DNA of 64,000 bases from Rhodovibrionaceae bacterium (GTDB lineage Bacteria; Pseudomonadota; Alphaproteobacteria; Kiloniellales; DSM-21159), in assembly GCA_028279885.1 (NCBI GenBank), contig JANQMX010000039.1, forward strand, positions 1-64,000, in the 5' to 3' direction. The position numbers and the translations under genes are program-made. The notes beneath the pieces were generated by a model. The model had not been told where the DNA came from, did not search any database, and saw nothing but the letters and a program-made list of their open reading frames with translations. This document shows positions 35,416-44,767 of the stretch, in pieces (position 1 is the first letter of the stretch; each line of letters opens with the position of its first letter).

Positions 35416-37701
35416 TCAGTTCGTCAGACGCAGGTAGAGCAGTGGCAGCTTTTCAGGCAGCGAATCGAGGCGATCGATCTGCACCACGCTGCGGCGCCCG
35501 AAGATACGGGTCAGATAGCTGTCGCCGCCTGAATCCAAGCCGACGCAAAAGACGTCGACGCCCTTCTGCGACAGGGACTGCACCGCCTTGCGCGCATCCT
35601 CCACCAGATATTTGCGGTCGCTCACGTCCACGTCCGAGGGCTCGCCATCGGTCACCACCAGCAGCAGCTTGCGGTGCGTCAACTGGCGTTCCAGGTCAGC
35701 AGCCGCATGGCGCATGGCCGCGCCGATGCGCGTCGACAGGCCGCTTTCCAGGCCGGCCAACCGGGCCTTCGACAGGGCGTCGTAAGGCACGGAAAAATCT
35801 TTGACCCGGTAGTAATGCACGGCTTCGCGACGGTCCGAGCAGAAGGCGGCCAGCGCGAAGGGATCGCCGATGCCGGACATGGCGTGCGCCAAGAGCGCAG
35901 TGGCTTGGCGCTCCAGATCGAGCACCGAGAGGTGTGATCCAAGCACCGTGTCTCGGGTCGATTCGGAGATGTCGAGCAGCACGAGGATGGAGAGGTTGCG
36001 TTCGCGCCGTTCCCAGCGGCCATAGACCCGAGGATCCGGCGTCTCCCCGGCGCGGCAGCTGATCGCCGCCTCGATGGTGGCGTCGATGTCGAGATACTCT
36101 CCCTCCATCTGTCGCTTGTGCCGTTGATGACGGCCGACTCGCGCCGCGTTGATCAGGTTGGAGATGCGATTGACCACGTCGCTGCGCTCGGCGAGGAAAG
36201 TATCGATCCTGTCGGCTGAGCCGGGCGGCGGCAGATACTCGATGATCGTGGTCCACTCCGGCCGTTCGCGGCCAGTGACGTAGTCGTATTCCGGATAGCG
36301 CGCGACCGGGATGCCGTCGACCTCGATGCTGCGCGAGCGTGCCTGCGGCTGTTCCTCGTCGGGAACCTCCTCGACCTCCTCGCGTTCCCGGTCCGGCGGC
36401 GTCTCGTCCTCCTCGTCCTGCTGCTCGATGCGCACGGAATCGAACAGCTGCTCAGCCTCCAGGGTCTCCTGCGACAGATCCTCGTCGAAGTCCCAGAGCC
36501 CGAGGTTGTCGTCGCGGTAGGGCGGCTCCACCACATAGGTGCGCGCATTGAACTGAATGCGCATCTGCCCAAGGGTGTTGCCAAGCAGGCCGCCGAGCTC
36601 TCGGCTGAGCTGCGGGTCCTCCCAGTCCGCCTCGCGGGCATAGAACAGCTCTCGCCCGCGTTGGACGAAGCCGTCCACGTCGCTGAAGTCCGGGTCGATC
36701 AGGGCGCGAGACAGCCGGGCAAAGAGGCTCGGCGCGGTCAGCGCCCCCGTCGCCTGCGCGATATGGAACTGGAGCCACAGCCGCCGGAGGCCGGGGAACT
36801 GCCGTATGGCGAGCTGCTCGACCCGGGCGTCCTCGATCAAGGAGATCAGGGCAACCTGCAGCGGCTTAAGCTTCTTCAGCGGATAGCGTTCGCCGGAGAA
36901 GACCAGATGGGCGCCGACGTGGGCGACGGCGGCGCGGTAAAGGTCTTCCGCGTCTTGGCCGCGGAAACCGGTGTAGGAGGTTGGCAGACGAATGATGCCG
37001 CGGTCGAAGCTGGAGCGCCGCCGCGCCACCACCGGTGCATTCACCGGCGGCTCCCGCATGGGATTGTGCAGGTCCCAAAGTGCGGCGAGATAGATCTTCA
37101 GGCGCCTTTCGACATCGGCGAAAATGACCTCGCCCGCTTCCCGCTGCAGCCAACGCTCCGCCTCAGGATCGATGAATTCGAAGAAGCGCAAGCGCCGCTC
37201 CGGGTCGCCGCCGCTGGCGCGCACCCCGGCAAGGACCCAGGCCTCCAGGCGTGAGACGTTGAGGTGGGCCATGAGGTAGTCCATGCGCCCCAGAAGCGAG
37301 GCCATGGACTCCGGCGCGATGGCGGCAACCCGCTGCATCAAGCCGAGCCAGGCGTGGTAGAGTTGATCGTTCTGCAGACGCTCCGCCGCCCGCTCCGCCG
37401 CTGGCGGCAGCTTCTCCGCCGTCGCGAGGCCCGACTTGATCGCCAGGATGGAGACCGCGTCGGCCAGATCGATGGCGGCGATGGGACTGACCAGGCGGCC
37501 CACGGCGACGGAGTGGCGCACGTAGCGGCGGACCACGCTATAGCCGTAGCCGGCCTGCTCCAGCTTGCGCGAGGCGCGCAGCCAGCGCGCGATCTCCGTT
37601 TCGTCGAAGACGGCGCGGACCTCTTCGGTCAGGACCGAGGGTTCCGCCTCATCCGAGCCGCTGCCGATCTGCAGCAGCTGCTTGAGCTCCGTAACCGTCA
37701 T
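35416..37701 (-). CDS. NorD/CbbO-like VWA-domain protein
   Basis: A 761-residue protein with a C-terminal von Willebrand A domain carrying the metal site: DISEST near residue 570, then VVTDGEPSD. The N-terminal half is the helical region shared by NorD and CbbO, and the middle has an acidic stretch (EEDETPPDREREEVEEVPDE). With a NorQ/CbbQ ATPase such proteins remodel or activate metalloenzymes. Here the partner lies upstream, separated by 14 bases, but no nitric oxide reductase or RuBisCO gene is present. The nearest enzyme is the amidase AmiE. Confidence 0.85.
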   Translation of the reverse strand: MTVTELKQLLQIGSGSDEAEPSVLTEEVRAVFDETEIARWLRASRKLEQAGYGYSVVRRYVRHSVAVGRLVSPIAAIDLADAVSILAIKSGLATAEKLPPAAERAAERLQNDQLYHAWLGLMQRVAAIAPESMASLLGRMDYLMAHLNVSRLEAWVLAGVRASGGDPERRLRFFEFIDPEAERWLQREAGEVIFADVERRLKIYLAALWDLHNPMREPPVNAPVVARRRSSFDRGIIRLPTSYTGFRGQDAEDLYRAAVAHVGAHLVFSGERYPLKKLKPLQVALISLIEDARVEQLAIRQFPGLRRLWLQFHIAQATGALTAPSLFARLSRALIDPDFSDVDGFVQRGRELFYAREADWEDPQLSRELGGLLGNTLGQMRIQFNARTYVVEPPYRDDNLGLWDFDEDLSQETLEAEQLFDSVRIEQQDEEDETPPDREREEVEEVPDEEQPQARSRSIEVDGIPVARYPEYDYVTGRERPEWTTIIEYLPPPGSADRIDTFLAERSDVVNRISNLINAARVGRHQRHKRQMEGEYLDIDATIEAAISCRAGETPDPRVYGRWERRERNLSILVLLDISESTRDTVLGSHLSVLDLERQATALLAHAMSGIGDPFALAAFCSDRREAVHYYRVKDFSVPYDALSKARLAGLESGLSTRIGAAMRHAAADLERQLTHRKLLLVVTDGEPSDVDVSDRKYLVEDARKAVQSLSQKGVDVFCVGLDSGGDSYLTRIFGRRSVVQIDRLDSLPEKLPLLYLRLTN

Positions 37702-37715
37702 AGCCGGCGTCGTCC

Positions 37716-38555
37716 TTACGCACAGGCGGCGATCGACGAGCTGAGCGCGTCCCTGATGTCCGGGTCATCGGTGATCGGCAGCACCAGGGCGACTTCGCAG
37801 GCTTCGCCCAGCGGCACGCCGCGCGCGATGAGCTGCCCCGCGTGGATCAGCATTCTGGTGGAGGCGCCCTCGTCCAGCCCGTGCCCGCGCAGGTTCCGGG
37901 AGCGCTCGGCGATCTTGACCAGGGTCGAGGCCACGCCCCGCTCGACCCCCGACTCGTGGGAAACGATCTCGGCTTCCAGGGCCTGCTCCGGATAGCTGAA
38001 GGCGATGGCGCCGAAGCGCTGCTTGGTCGACTCCTTCAGGTCCTTGAGCACGCTCTGGTAACCGGGGTTGTAGGAAATGACCAAATGAAAGTCCGGATGG
38101 GCCCGCACCACCTCGCTCTTCTTCTCGAGCGGCAGCATGCGGCGGTCGTCCGTCAGCGAGTGAATGATAACCGTGGTGTCCTGCCGCGCCTCGACGATTT
38201 CATCGAGATAGCAGATGGCGCCATACCGGACCGCCTGAGTCAGCGGCCCGTCGTGCCAAACGGTGCCCTCCACATCGAGCAGGAACCGCCCGACCAGGTC
38301 GGAGGCCGTCATGTCTTCATGGCAAGACACGGTGATCAGCGGCTTGCCGAGCCGCCAGGCCATGTGTTCGATGAAGCGCGTCTTGCCGCAACCGGTCGGG
38401 CCTTTCAGCATCATCGGCATGCGGTTCTCATAGGCCGCCTCGAAGAGCGCGACCTCGTTGCCGAGCGGCTTGTAGTAGGGCTCCTCAAGCAGCCGGTAGT
38501 CGTCCAAGTTCGTCACGTTCCAACACTCGTTCACTGAGCGGCCCGGCATCTGCAC
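37716..38555 (-). CDS. NorQ/CbbQ-like MoxR AAA+ ATPase
   Basis: A 279-residue MoxR-class ATPase. Walker A is [10 protein letters not shown], Walker B is [10 protein letters not shown], and sensor 1 lies around [10 protein letters not shown]; the C-terminal CbbQ domain follows. It would form hexamers that act on a client protein through the downstream VWA partner. It stands 95 bases after amiE, separated by a strong terminator, so expression may be by read-through or from its own promoter. Pseudomonas amidase operons also carry a chaperone-like ATPase gene (amiB), which suggests an amide-related role. Confidence 0.87.
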   Translation of the reverse strand: MQMPGRSVNECWNVTNLDDYRLLEEPYYKPLGNEVALFEAAYENRMPMMLKGPTGCGKTRFIEHMAWRLGKPLITVSCHEDMTASDLVGRFLLDVEGTVWHDGPLTQAVRYGAICYLDEIVEARQDTTVIIHSLTDDRRMLPLEKKSEVVRAHPDFHLVISYNPGYQSVLKDLKESTKQRFGAIAFSYPEQALEAEIVSHESGVERGVASTLVKIAERSRNLRGHGLDEGASTRMLIHAGQLIARGVPLGEACEVALVLPITDDPDIRDALSSSIAACA

Positions 38556-38591
38556 CGGCCGTCATCGAAGTACGCGCTCGTCAGTCTACGC

Positions 38592-38635
38592 GAAAAAGCA
38601 GGGGCGTCCCCGGCGCATCCCAGTGACGCCCCTGC
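38592..38635 (-). terminator. rho-independent terminator after amiE
   Basis: On the minus strand a perfect 11-bp stem, GCAGGGGCGTC with GACGCCCCTGC (38598-38608 and 38625-38635), is followed by TTTTT. It lies 15 bases beyond the amiE stop and before the NorQ-like gene, so it should end most transcripts from the amide operon. Confidence 0.88.
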
Positions 38636-38649
38636 CGGCAGCAGTCCCA

Positions 38650-39687
38650 TCAACGATGGGCGGTCTTCTGGTTGGGGATGCCCTCGATCGGCGACTCCTC
38701 GGTGCCGACCGTGGTCCGGGTCATGGCTTCGACCATCTCCCGCGTGCCCTCGGGATCGTTCACCCACTTGCTGTAGAACTCGTAGGGGCAAGCAGCCACG
38801 CCGCGGTCACCGTCGCCGGACTTGATCGTGCCGGTGTAGCCGCGGTGCAGCAGCTTGAAGAGGTGATTCTGCGACTGCATGTTCTTGCGCGCATCGCGGA
38901 TGGCGGAGGTGGAGAGCTGGGCGTACTGGATGCCGTTCTCCTCTTCCGCGCACTGGCCCAAGGTGCGGCCGTCGAAGCCGACGATCGCCGAATAGCCGAA
39001 GTAGGAGTAGACACCGTCGAAGCCGGTGGCGTTGGCGACCGCGACATAGCTGTTGTTGGCCCAGGCCATGGCCTTGGCCATGGTGACCTGCTGCTCCTTC
39101 GAGGGGTACATGTAGCCCTGGCAGCGCACGATAAGCTCGGCGCCCTTCATGGCGCAGTCCCGCCAGATCTCCGGATAGTTGCCGTCGTCGCAAATGATCA
39201 GGCTGATCTTCAGGCCCTTGGGGCCTTCCGACACATAGGTGCAGTTGCCGGGATACCAGCCTTCGATCGGCACCCAGGGCATGATCTTGCGGTACTTCTG
39301 AACGATCTCACCCTTGTTGTTCATCAGGATGAGGGTGTTGTAGGGCGCCTTGTTGGGATGCTCCTCGTGGCGCTCGCCGGTCAGCGAGAAGACGCCCCAG
39401 ACGTTGATCTTGCGACAGGCCTCCGCGAAGATCTCGGTCTCCTCGCCCGGGCACTCCGAGGCGGTTTCGTACATCTCCTTCTCGTCGTACATGATCCCGT
39501 GGGTGCTGTACTCGGGGAAGATGACGAGGTCCATGCCGGGCAGGCCGACCTTCATGCCCTCCATCATGGTCGCGATGTTGCGCGCGTTTTCGAGCACCTG
39601 ATCCTTGGTGTGCAGCCGCGGCATCTTGTAGTTGACGACCGCGACGCCGACCGTGTCGTGACTGCTGGAAATATCTCCGTGGTACAT
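38650..39687 (-). CDS. amiE: aliphatic amidase
   Basis: A 345-residue nitrilase-superfamily enzyme that hydrolyses short aliphatic amides such as acetamide to the acid and ammonia. It follows Pseudomonas AmiE almost residue for residue from the N-terminus ([20 protein letters not shown]). The catalytic triad falls at the known positions: Glu59 in FPEYS, Lys134 in QKYRK and Cys166 in IICDDG. It is preceded by AAGGAG. It is the last gene of the amide transport operon, 51 bases after the importer's second ATPase. Confidence 0.96.
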   Translation of the reverse strand: MYHGDISSSHDTVGVAVVNYKMPRLHTKDQVLENARNIATMMEGMKVGLPGMDLVIFPEYSTHGIMYDEKEMYETASECPGEETEIFAEACRKINVWGVFSLTGERHEEHPNKAPYNTLILMNNKGEIVQKYRKIMPWVPIEGWYPGNCTYVSEGPKGLKISLIICDDGNYPEIWRDCAMKGAELIVRCQGYMYPSKEQQVTMAKAMAWANNSYVAVANATGFDGVYSYFGYSAIVGFDGRTLGQCAEEENGIQYAQLSTSAIRDARKNMQSQNHLFKLLHRGYTGTIKSGDGDRGVAACPYEFYSKWVNDPEGTREMVEAMTRTTVGTEESPIEGIPNQKTAHR

Positions 39688-39738
39688 TTCACTCTCCTTA
39701 CTCAGGGCGGGTTGCGGGCAGTCGACCTGCCCTTTGGT

Positions 39739-40434
39739 CTAAACAGCCATGTGCCGGTGAACGAGTTCGTCGCTTAGCTCGTCGACCGCGCCCTGCGCGG
39801 CGACGCTTCCGCGGTCGAGGATGACGAAGCGCTGCGAGGCACGCCGGGCGAAGGCGACGTTCTGCTCGACCAGCACGACGGTCATGCCGTGCTCCTGATT
39901 GAGCTGCACCAGCACCTCTTCGATCTGCTCGACGATGTTCGGCTGGATGCCCTCGGTCGGTTCGTCCAAGAGGATGACCTTCGGCTGGGTCAGCAACGCG
40001 CGGCCGATGGCCAGCTGCTGCTGCTGACCGCCGGAGAGGTTGCCGCCGGGCCGGTCGAGGAAGTCCTTGAGGATGGGGAAGAGCTCGAAGATCCAGGCGT
40101 CGAGCTCGCCGTTGCCATCCTCAGTCGCGAAGGTGCCCATGCGCAGGTTCTCCCGCACCGTGAAGCGGGGAAGGATGCCGCGGCCCTGCGGCACGTAGCC
40201 GATGCCGGCGCGGGCGCGCTCGTGAGTGCCCTTGTCGATCAGCTCCGTGCCGTCGAGCTTGATGCTGCCGGTGGTGCGATCCATCAAACCCATCACCGCC
40301 CGCATGCAGGTCGTCTTGCCGACGCCGTTGCGGCCGAGAATGCTGACGAACTCGCCGTCGCCGACCGACATGGAGACGTCCTGCAGCGCGCGGCTGTTGC
40401 CGTAGAAGGCGTCGACGTTGCTGAGATCAAGCAC
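39739..40434 (-). CDS. branched-chain/urea/amide-type ABC transporter ATPase (UrtE/LivF-like)
   Basis: A 231-residue ATP-binding subunit with Walker A GRNGVGKTT, signature LSGGQQQQL and Walker B VILLDEPTEGIQPN. The sequence IGYVPQGRGILPRFTVRENL is typical of UrtE. It overlaps the preceding ATPase gene by eight bases. It energises uptake of short amides together with the four upstream transport genes. Confidence 0.93.
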   Translation of the reverse strand: MLDLSNVDAFYGNSRALQDVSMSVGDGEFVSILGRNGVGKTTCMRAVMGLMDRTTGSIKLDGTELIDKGTHERARAGIGYVPQGRGILPRFTVRENLRMGTFATEDGNGELDAWIFELFPILKDFLDRPGGNLSGGQQQQLAIGRALLTQPKVILLDEPTEGIQPNIVEQIEEVLVQLNQEHGMTVVLVEQNVAFARRASQRFVILDRGSVAAQGAVDELSDELVHRHMAV

Positions 40435-41194
40435 CGCTGATGCCTCCCGAGCCGAGGTAGGCGTCCTTCACCGCGGCATTCTGCTCGATCTCGGTGACCG
40501 AGCCTTCTGCCAGCATCTTGCCCTGGTGCATGACCGAGATGACATCGCCGATCTCTTTGACGAAGCCCATGTCGTGCTCGACGACAATCAGCGTGTGGTT
40601 GCCCTTCAAGCGATTGAAGAGCTCTGCCGTCTTCTGCGTCTCGTGATGGGTCATACCTGCCGTCGGCTCGTCCATCAGGATGAGCTCGGGGTCCTGGGCG
40701 AGCAGTAAGGCGATCTCCAGCCACTGGGTCTGGCCGTGGCTGAGCTCGCCAGCGCTGCGGTCCATGGCATCCTGCAGGCCGACCAGCTCGGCCAGCTTCT
40801 CAAAGCTATCGTCTTCCGAGCGGTGTCCGAAGCGGACGGCGTTGGCGAGAACGCTGGTGCTCTTGCAGTAGGCAACCTCCAGGTTCTCGCGCACCGTCAG
40901 TTCCTTGAAGACGCTCGGCACCTGGAACTTGCGGCCGATTCCGGCCTGAGCGATTTGGTGCTCTTCCAGTTTGTTGAGGCTCTTGCCCTTGAAGAGAATG
41001 TTGCCCGCGGTGACCTTGATCTTGCCGCAGATGAGATCGAGCGCGGTGGTCTTGCCGGCACCGTTCGGGCCGATCAGGCAGCGCAGTTCGCCCTTGCCGA
41101 CGGTGAAGTTGAAGCCCTCGATGGCGTGGAAGCCGTTGAAGCTGACCAGGATGTCGCGCATGACCAGATGGTCGTCGTTCGGACGGGCGTTCAT
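40427..41194 (-). CDS. branched-chain/urea/amide-type ABC transporter ATPase (UrtD/LivG-like)
   Basis: A 255-residue ATPase: Walker A GPNGAGKTT, signature LSHGQTQWLEI (the SHGQ variant typical of UrtD) and Walker B LILMDEPTAGM. ATG at 41194 overlaps the stop of the permease gene by four bases, which fixes the start; the open frame runs further upstream without support. Confidence 0.93.
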   Translation of the reverse strand: MNARPNDDHLVMRDILVSFNGFHAIEGFNFTVGKGELRCLIGPNGAGKTTALDLICGKIKVTAGNILFKGKSLNKLEEHQIAQAGIGRKFQVPSVFKELTVRENLEVAYCKSTSVLANAVRFGHRSEDDSFEKLAELVGLQDAMDRSAGELSHGQTQWLEIALLLAQDPELILMDEPTAGMTHHETQKTAELFNRLKGNHTLIVVEHDMGFVKEIGDVISVMHQGKMLAEGSVTEIEQNAAVKDAYLGSGGISGA

Positions 41195-42309
41195 TCGGCA
41201 GCCCCCGTCTGACCGGCGGCCTGCGGTGAGCCGGACCGTTCGCTCTGCGGCTTCTCGCGCCTGAACAGGCGGTCGACCAGCATCTCGACCGCGCCGGCCA
41301 GCCCCTTGGGCAGCAGCAAGACCACGAGCACGAAGACGAAGCCCATGATCAGCATCCAGGTGTCGAGGAAGGCCTCGGACTCGGAGAGCGCACCCTGCAT
41401 GCCGGTGACGATGATGGCACCGAGCATCGCCCCCAGGAGACTCTGCCGCCCGCCGACCGCGCACCAGATCACTACCGAGAGGCTGAGCGAGACGCCGAGG
41501 AAGGTCGGCGAGGCGAACTCCATGACGATCGTGTAGAGCATGCCTGCCACACCGGCGATGCCGGCTGAGACAGAGAAGGCGAAGATCTTGAAGAAGGCTA
41601 CGTCATAGCCGAAATAGCGAACGCGATCCTCATGGTCGCGGATGGCCTGCATGATCAGGCCCGCCTTACTCTTGGTGACGGCGAGCGCGAAGAACAGGCA
41701 GACCGTCAAGGTCCCGGCGATCAGATAGTAAGACGAGCTGCCGTAGGCATCGAAGGTGAAGCCCATGATCTCAAGCTGGGCCAGATCGGTGATGCCGTTG
41801 AAGCCGCCGGTGAAGCGCTGCTGATCGATGATCAGCAGGTTGACCACGACCATGGTCGCCAGGGTGATGATGGCGACGTAGACGCCGGTGATGCGGCCAC
41901 GGAACATGAACCAGCCGAGCAGCATGGCGAAGAGCACCGGCACCGCGATGCCGGCGATCAGGGCGAAGCTCAGCGAGTGGAACGGCACCCAGAACCAGGG
42001 CAGCGTCTCCACGTTGTTCCAGACCATGAAGTCGGGCAGGCCTTCGGAGCCAGTGTGCACCGGCACGGTGCGCAGCTTCAGCGCCATGGCCATGCAATAG
42101 GAGCCGAGGCCGAAGCAGGTCGCCTGGCCGAGGTTGAGGATCCCCGTGTAGCCCCACGACAGGCTAAGCGCGATGGCCAGGATGCCGAACACCAGATAGC
42201 GGCCGTACTTGTTGAGGATGAAGGCGTCGTCGACGAAGGTCGGCACCAAGAGGATGGCCAGGCAGACCGCCCCGTAGATGCAGAGCTGGATGAGGGTACG
42301 CCGCGACAT
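41191..42309 (-). CDS. ABC transporter permease (UrtC/LivM-like)
   Basis: A 372-residue multispanning permease. Family segments include LSWGYTGILNLGQATCFGLG, SKAGLIMQAIRDHEDRVRYF and VSLSLSVVIWCAVGGRQSL. An unusually long charged tail follows the last helix. It forms the channel with the UrtB-like permease, from which it is separated by 47 bases. Confidence 0.92.
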   Translation of the reverse strand: MSRRTLIQLCIYGAVCLAILLVPTFVDDAFILNKYGRYLVFGILAIALSLSWGYTGILNLGQATCFGLGSYCMAMALKLRTVPVHTGSEGLPDFMVWNNVETLPWFWVPFHSLSFALIAGIAVPVLFAMLLGWFMFRGRITGVYVAIITLATMVVVNLLIIDQQRFTGGFNGITDLAQLEIMGFTFDAYGSSSYYLIAGTLTVCLFFALAVTKSKAGLIMQAIRDHEDRVRYFGYDVAFFKIFAFSVSAGIAGVAGMLYTIVMEFASPTFLGVSLSLSVVIWCAVGGRQSLLGAMLGAIIVTGMQGALSESEAFLDTWMLIMGFVFVLVVLLLPKGLAGAVEMLVDRLFRREKPQSERSGSPQAAGQTGAAE

Positions 42310-42356
42310 CTAACGGGCGCCCTCCAGGTGGCTCAGCAAGGCAGTGGGTCGTGCCG

Positions 42357-43226
42357 TCATGCGCGGACCTTCTTCGAGAACAGGCCCTGCGGCCGAAATC
42401 GGATGAGAATGACGATGGCCAGCAGCGTGACCGCCTTGGCCATGGTGTCGTTGCTGTAGAAGGCCAGGAAGCCGGTCAGCTGGCCGAGGATCGCCGAGCT
42501 GACGATGGTGCCGATCAGACTCTCGACGCCGCCCAGCACCACCACCATGAAGGCGTCGATGACATAAGTCGTGCCCATCTCCGGCGAGACGCTCTTGAGC
42601 GGCGAGACCAAGGCACCGGCCAGCCCCGCGAGACCGGCGCCGTAGGCGAAGGTCAGGCTGTAGATACGCCGGCTGTTGATGCCGAAGCAGCTGGCCATCT
42701 CCCGGTTCTGGGTGATCGCCCGCAGCTTCATGCCGATGTCCGTGCGGTACATCAGGTACCAGGTCAGCCCGAAGAGCGCCGCCGCCAGAACCAGGATGAA
42801 GACCCGGAACAGCGAGGTCTCGACCCCGAAGATCGGCACGCTGCCAGCCAGCAGGGACGGCATCTCGACATAGCGCAGCTCCCCGCCGGCGGTCAGCCGA
42901 ATCGCCTGCTGGGCGATCACGCCGATGCCCCAGGTCGCCAGTATGGTGTCGAGCGGTCGTTTGTAGAGGTGCCGGATGACCCCGCGCTCGACCAGCCAGC
43001 CGAGCAACGCCACCATCAGGAAAATGATCACCAGGCTTTCGAGCAGCCCGAGCCCGATGACAGTTTGCAGCATCCAGGCCGAGTAGGCACCCAGCATCAC
43101 GAACTCGCCGTGGGCGAGATTGATGACCCCGGTGGTGCCGTAGATGATGGCAAGGCCGAGCGCCACGAGAAGCAGGATCGAGGCGATGCTGAGCCCGGTA
43201 ATCAACTGCGGAAGAACAGCGTCCAT
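42357..43226 (-). CDS. ABC transporter permease (UrtB/LivH-like)
   Basis: A 289-residue permease with IIYGTTGVINLAHGEFVMLG near the N-terminus and the conserved GLAGALVSPLKSVSPEMGTT, then VVVLGGVESLIGT. It lacks the long extracytoplasmic N-terminal extension of true UrtB, as is usual in short-chain amide transporters. It is separated from the binding-protein gene by a 106-base spacer with two strong hairpins. Confidence 0.92.
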   Translation of the reverse strand: MDAVLPQLITGLSIASILLLVALGLAIIYGTTGVINLAHGEFVMLGAYSAWMLQTVIGLGLLESLVIIFLMVALLGWLVERGVIRHLYKRPLDTILATWGIGVIAQQAIRLTAGGELRYVEMPSLLAGSVPIFGVETSLFRVFILVLAAALFGLTWYLMYRTDIGMKLRAITQNREMASCFGINSRRIYSLTFAYGAGLAGLAGALVSPLKSVSPEMGTTYVIDAFMVVVLGGVESLIGTIVSSAILGQLTGFLAFYSNDTMAKAVTLLAIVILIRFRPQGLFSKKVRA

Positions 43227-43253
43227 ATGCGCGTGGCTTCGTTGCTAGAGCGC

Positions 43254-43317
43254 GTCCCGGGGATGACGGGCAGAGCCCCGGGACCTCCGTGAGCCGGACG
43301 CCTGGCCGGCGTCCGGC
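43254..43317 (-). repeat. two tandem hairpins between binding-protein and permease genes
   Basis: Two stems lie in the spacer. The first pairs GTCCCGGGG (43254-43262) with CCCCGGGAC (43276-43284). The second is a perfect 10-bp stem, GCCGGACGCC (43293-43302) with GGCGTCCGGC (43308-43317), and a five-base loop. Neither has a T-run on the minus strand. Such structures commonly protect binding-protein mRNA and lower expression of the membrane genes that follow. Confidence 0.7.
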
Positions 43318-43332
43318 CGGCTCAGACCTCGC

Positions 43333-44580
43333 TCAGACCTCGCTCAGGCCATTCTCCGTGCAGACCTGATTGGGGTAGGCCTTGTAGGGCACAGGCTCGA
43401 GCCACTCGTTCGATTGCTTCAGGATCTCGAACTGCCCGTCCGACTTGCAGACGCCGATCTTCGGCCAGAGGAAGGTGTGCAGCGTTGCCGGGTCGAGCCG
43501 CACCTGACCTTGCGGCGCCGTCAGCTCCACGCCTTTCACGGCCTCGCGAATGTTGTCCGGGGCGATGTCGCTCGGCGCGAGCTTCTCGACCGCCTGCTTG
43601 AACATGTAGACCTGGAAGTAGGAGGGCTCGGAGACGAAGTGGGTCACCTTGTCCTGACCCCAGCGGTCGCGATAGGCGCGCACGAAAGCCTCGTTCTCCG
43701 GCGACTCCCAAACCATGAAGTAGGGCGCCGAGGTGAAGTGGCCGGCGGCGGCATCGCCGCCCATGGCCGCCACCTCGTTCTCAGAGGTGGTGAGGCTGGC
43801 CATCGGCATGGTCTCCGGGTCGAGCCCGGCTGCGCGGTACTGGCGGTGCAGAGCCACCACCGAGTCGCCGACGACCGTCGAGAAGATCACATCCGGCTTC
43901 TCGTTGCGGAACTTGTTGATAACGGAAGAGAACTCGGAGTGCCCGAGCGGCACGTACTCCTCGTTGACGACCTCGCCACCGAGTTCAGCCAGGAGCTTCT
44001 TGCAGTAGTTGTTCTCCTCCTTCGGGTAGATGTAGTTGGACCCGATGAGGTACCAGCGCTTGCCGAACTTCTCGAACAGCCAGGGGACGAACTCGTCCTG
44101 CTGCTGGTTCGGCACGGCGCCGGTATAGATGACGTTCTTCGAGCACTCCCGCCCTTCGTAGAGCGTCGGGTACCAATAGAGGTTCTTGCGCTTCTCGAAG
44201 ACCGGCAGCACCGCCTTGCGGCTGGCCGAGGTGTAGGAGCCGAAGACGCTGACGCAGCGGTCGCCGAGCACCAGCTTGCGCGCCTTCTCGGCGAAGGTCG
44301 CCGGGTCGGACGCCGGGTCTTCGACCACGGGCACGATCTTCATGCCGTTGATGCCGCCGGCGTCGTTGATCTCTTCGATCGCCAGGAGGGTCGCCTTGTT
44401 GAGCGATTCCTCGATGATGCCGGTGGTGCCGGTCAGCGAGAACAGCACGCCGACCTTGATCTCGCCGTCGGCGGCGTAAGCCTGCGAATGATCCTTGATC
44501 CAGACGTGCGGGAAGCCGCTTGCGTAGAACGCGCCGGCGGCGATGGAGCCCTTGAGAAACGTGCGCCTCTTGATTGTCAT
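43333..44580 (-). CDS. amide/urea-type ABC transporter substrate-binding protein (periplasmic)
   Basis: A 415-residue type I periplasmic binding protein. The start at 44580 has GGAGG nearby and is followed by a Tat signal, KRRTFLKGSIAAGAF; the open frame's earlier codons to 44610 lie in a terminator stem. The mature part reads IKVGVLFSLTGTTGIIEESL, then NLYWYPTLYEGRECSKNVIY, the pocket region shared with AmiC and UrtA. It supplies short amides to the permeases. The transcript carries the ANTAR antitermination leader, so synthesis should depend on AmiR. Confidence 0.93.
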   Translation of the reverse strand: MTIKRRTFLKGSIAAGAFYASGFPHVWIKDHSQAYAADGEIKVGVLFSLTGTTGIIEESLNKATLLAIEEINDAGGINGMKIVPVVEDPASDPATFAEKARKLVLGDRCVSVFGSYTSASRKAVLPVFEKRKNLYWYPTLYEGRECSKNVIYTGAVPNQQQDEFVPWLFEKFGKRWYLIGSNYIYPKEENNYCKKLLAELGGEVVNEEYVPLGHSEFSSVINKFRNEKPDVIFSTVVGDSVVALHRQYRAAGLDPETMPMASLTTSENEVAAMGGDAAAGHFTSAPYFMVWESPENEAFVRAYRDRWGQDKVTHFVSEPSYFQVYMFKQAVEKLAPSDIAPDNIREAVKGVELTAPQGQVRLDPATLHTFLWPKIGVCKSDGQFEILKQSNEWLEPVPYKAYPNQVCTENGLSEV

Positions 44581-44601
44581 CTGTGCCTCCAGAAATAGAA
44601 A

Positions 44602-44650
44602 ATGCCCCAAGCCGTGCAGCGCGGGACCGCGCTGAATCGCATTGGGGCAT
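44602..44650 (-). terminator. leader terminator 2 before the amide transport operon
   Basis: ATGCCCCAA (44642-44650 on the complement) pairs with TTGGGGCAT (44602-44610), enclosing an inner stem CAGCGCG-GTCC-CGCGCTG. The strand continues TTTCTATTT directly before the ribosome binding site of the binding-protein gene. It resembles an attenuator that would need antitermination or read-through for expression. Confidence 0.65.
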
Positions 44651-44724
44651 CATTGCCAAAGCTCGATTTTTTGGACGGCGTCGTCGCCGCGTCGGCCGGT
44701 CCGCGCGTGTCAGGTTTGCGAACC

Positions 44725-44767
44725 AAAAAGACCCACTGCCAGCGCGCCGAGCGCTGAAGAGTGGGTC
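44725..44767 (-). terminator. leader terminator 1 (target of AmiR antitermination)
   Basis: On the minus strand GACCCACT (44760-44767) pairs with AGTGGGTC (44730-44737), with inner paired bases around AGCGC/GCGCT, followed by TTTTT (44725-44729). It is a clear intrinsic terminator in the 238-base leader between amiR and the binding-protein gene. Its 5' arm begins where the second ANTAR hairpin ends, which fits a mutually exclusive switch. Confidence 0.83.

Noticed and set aside
35416-38555. Reading the NorQ/NorD-like pair as evidence for denitrification.
   Set aside because: No norCB, nir or nos gene is in the window, and this family also serves other enzymes.
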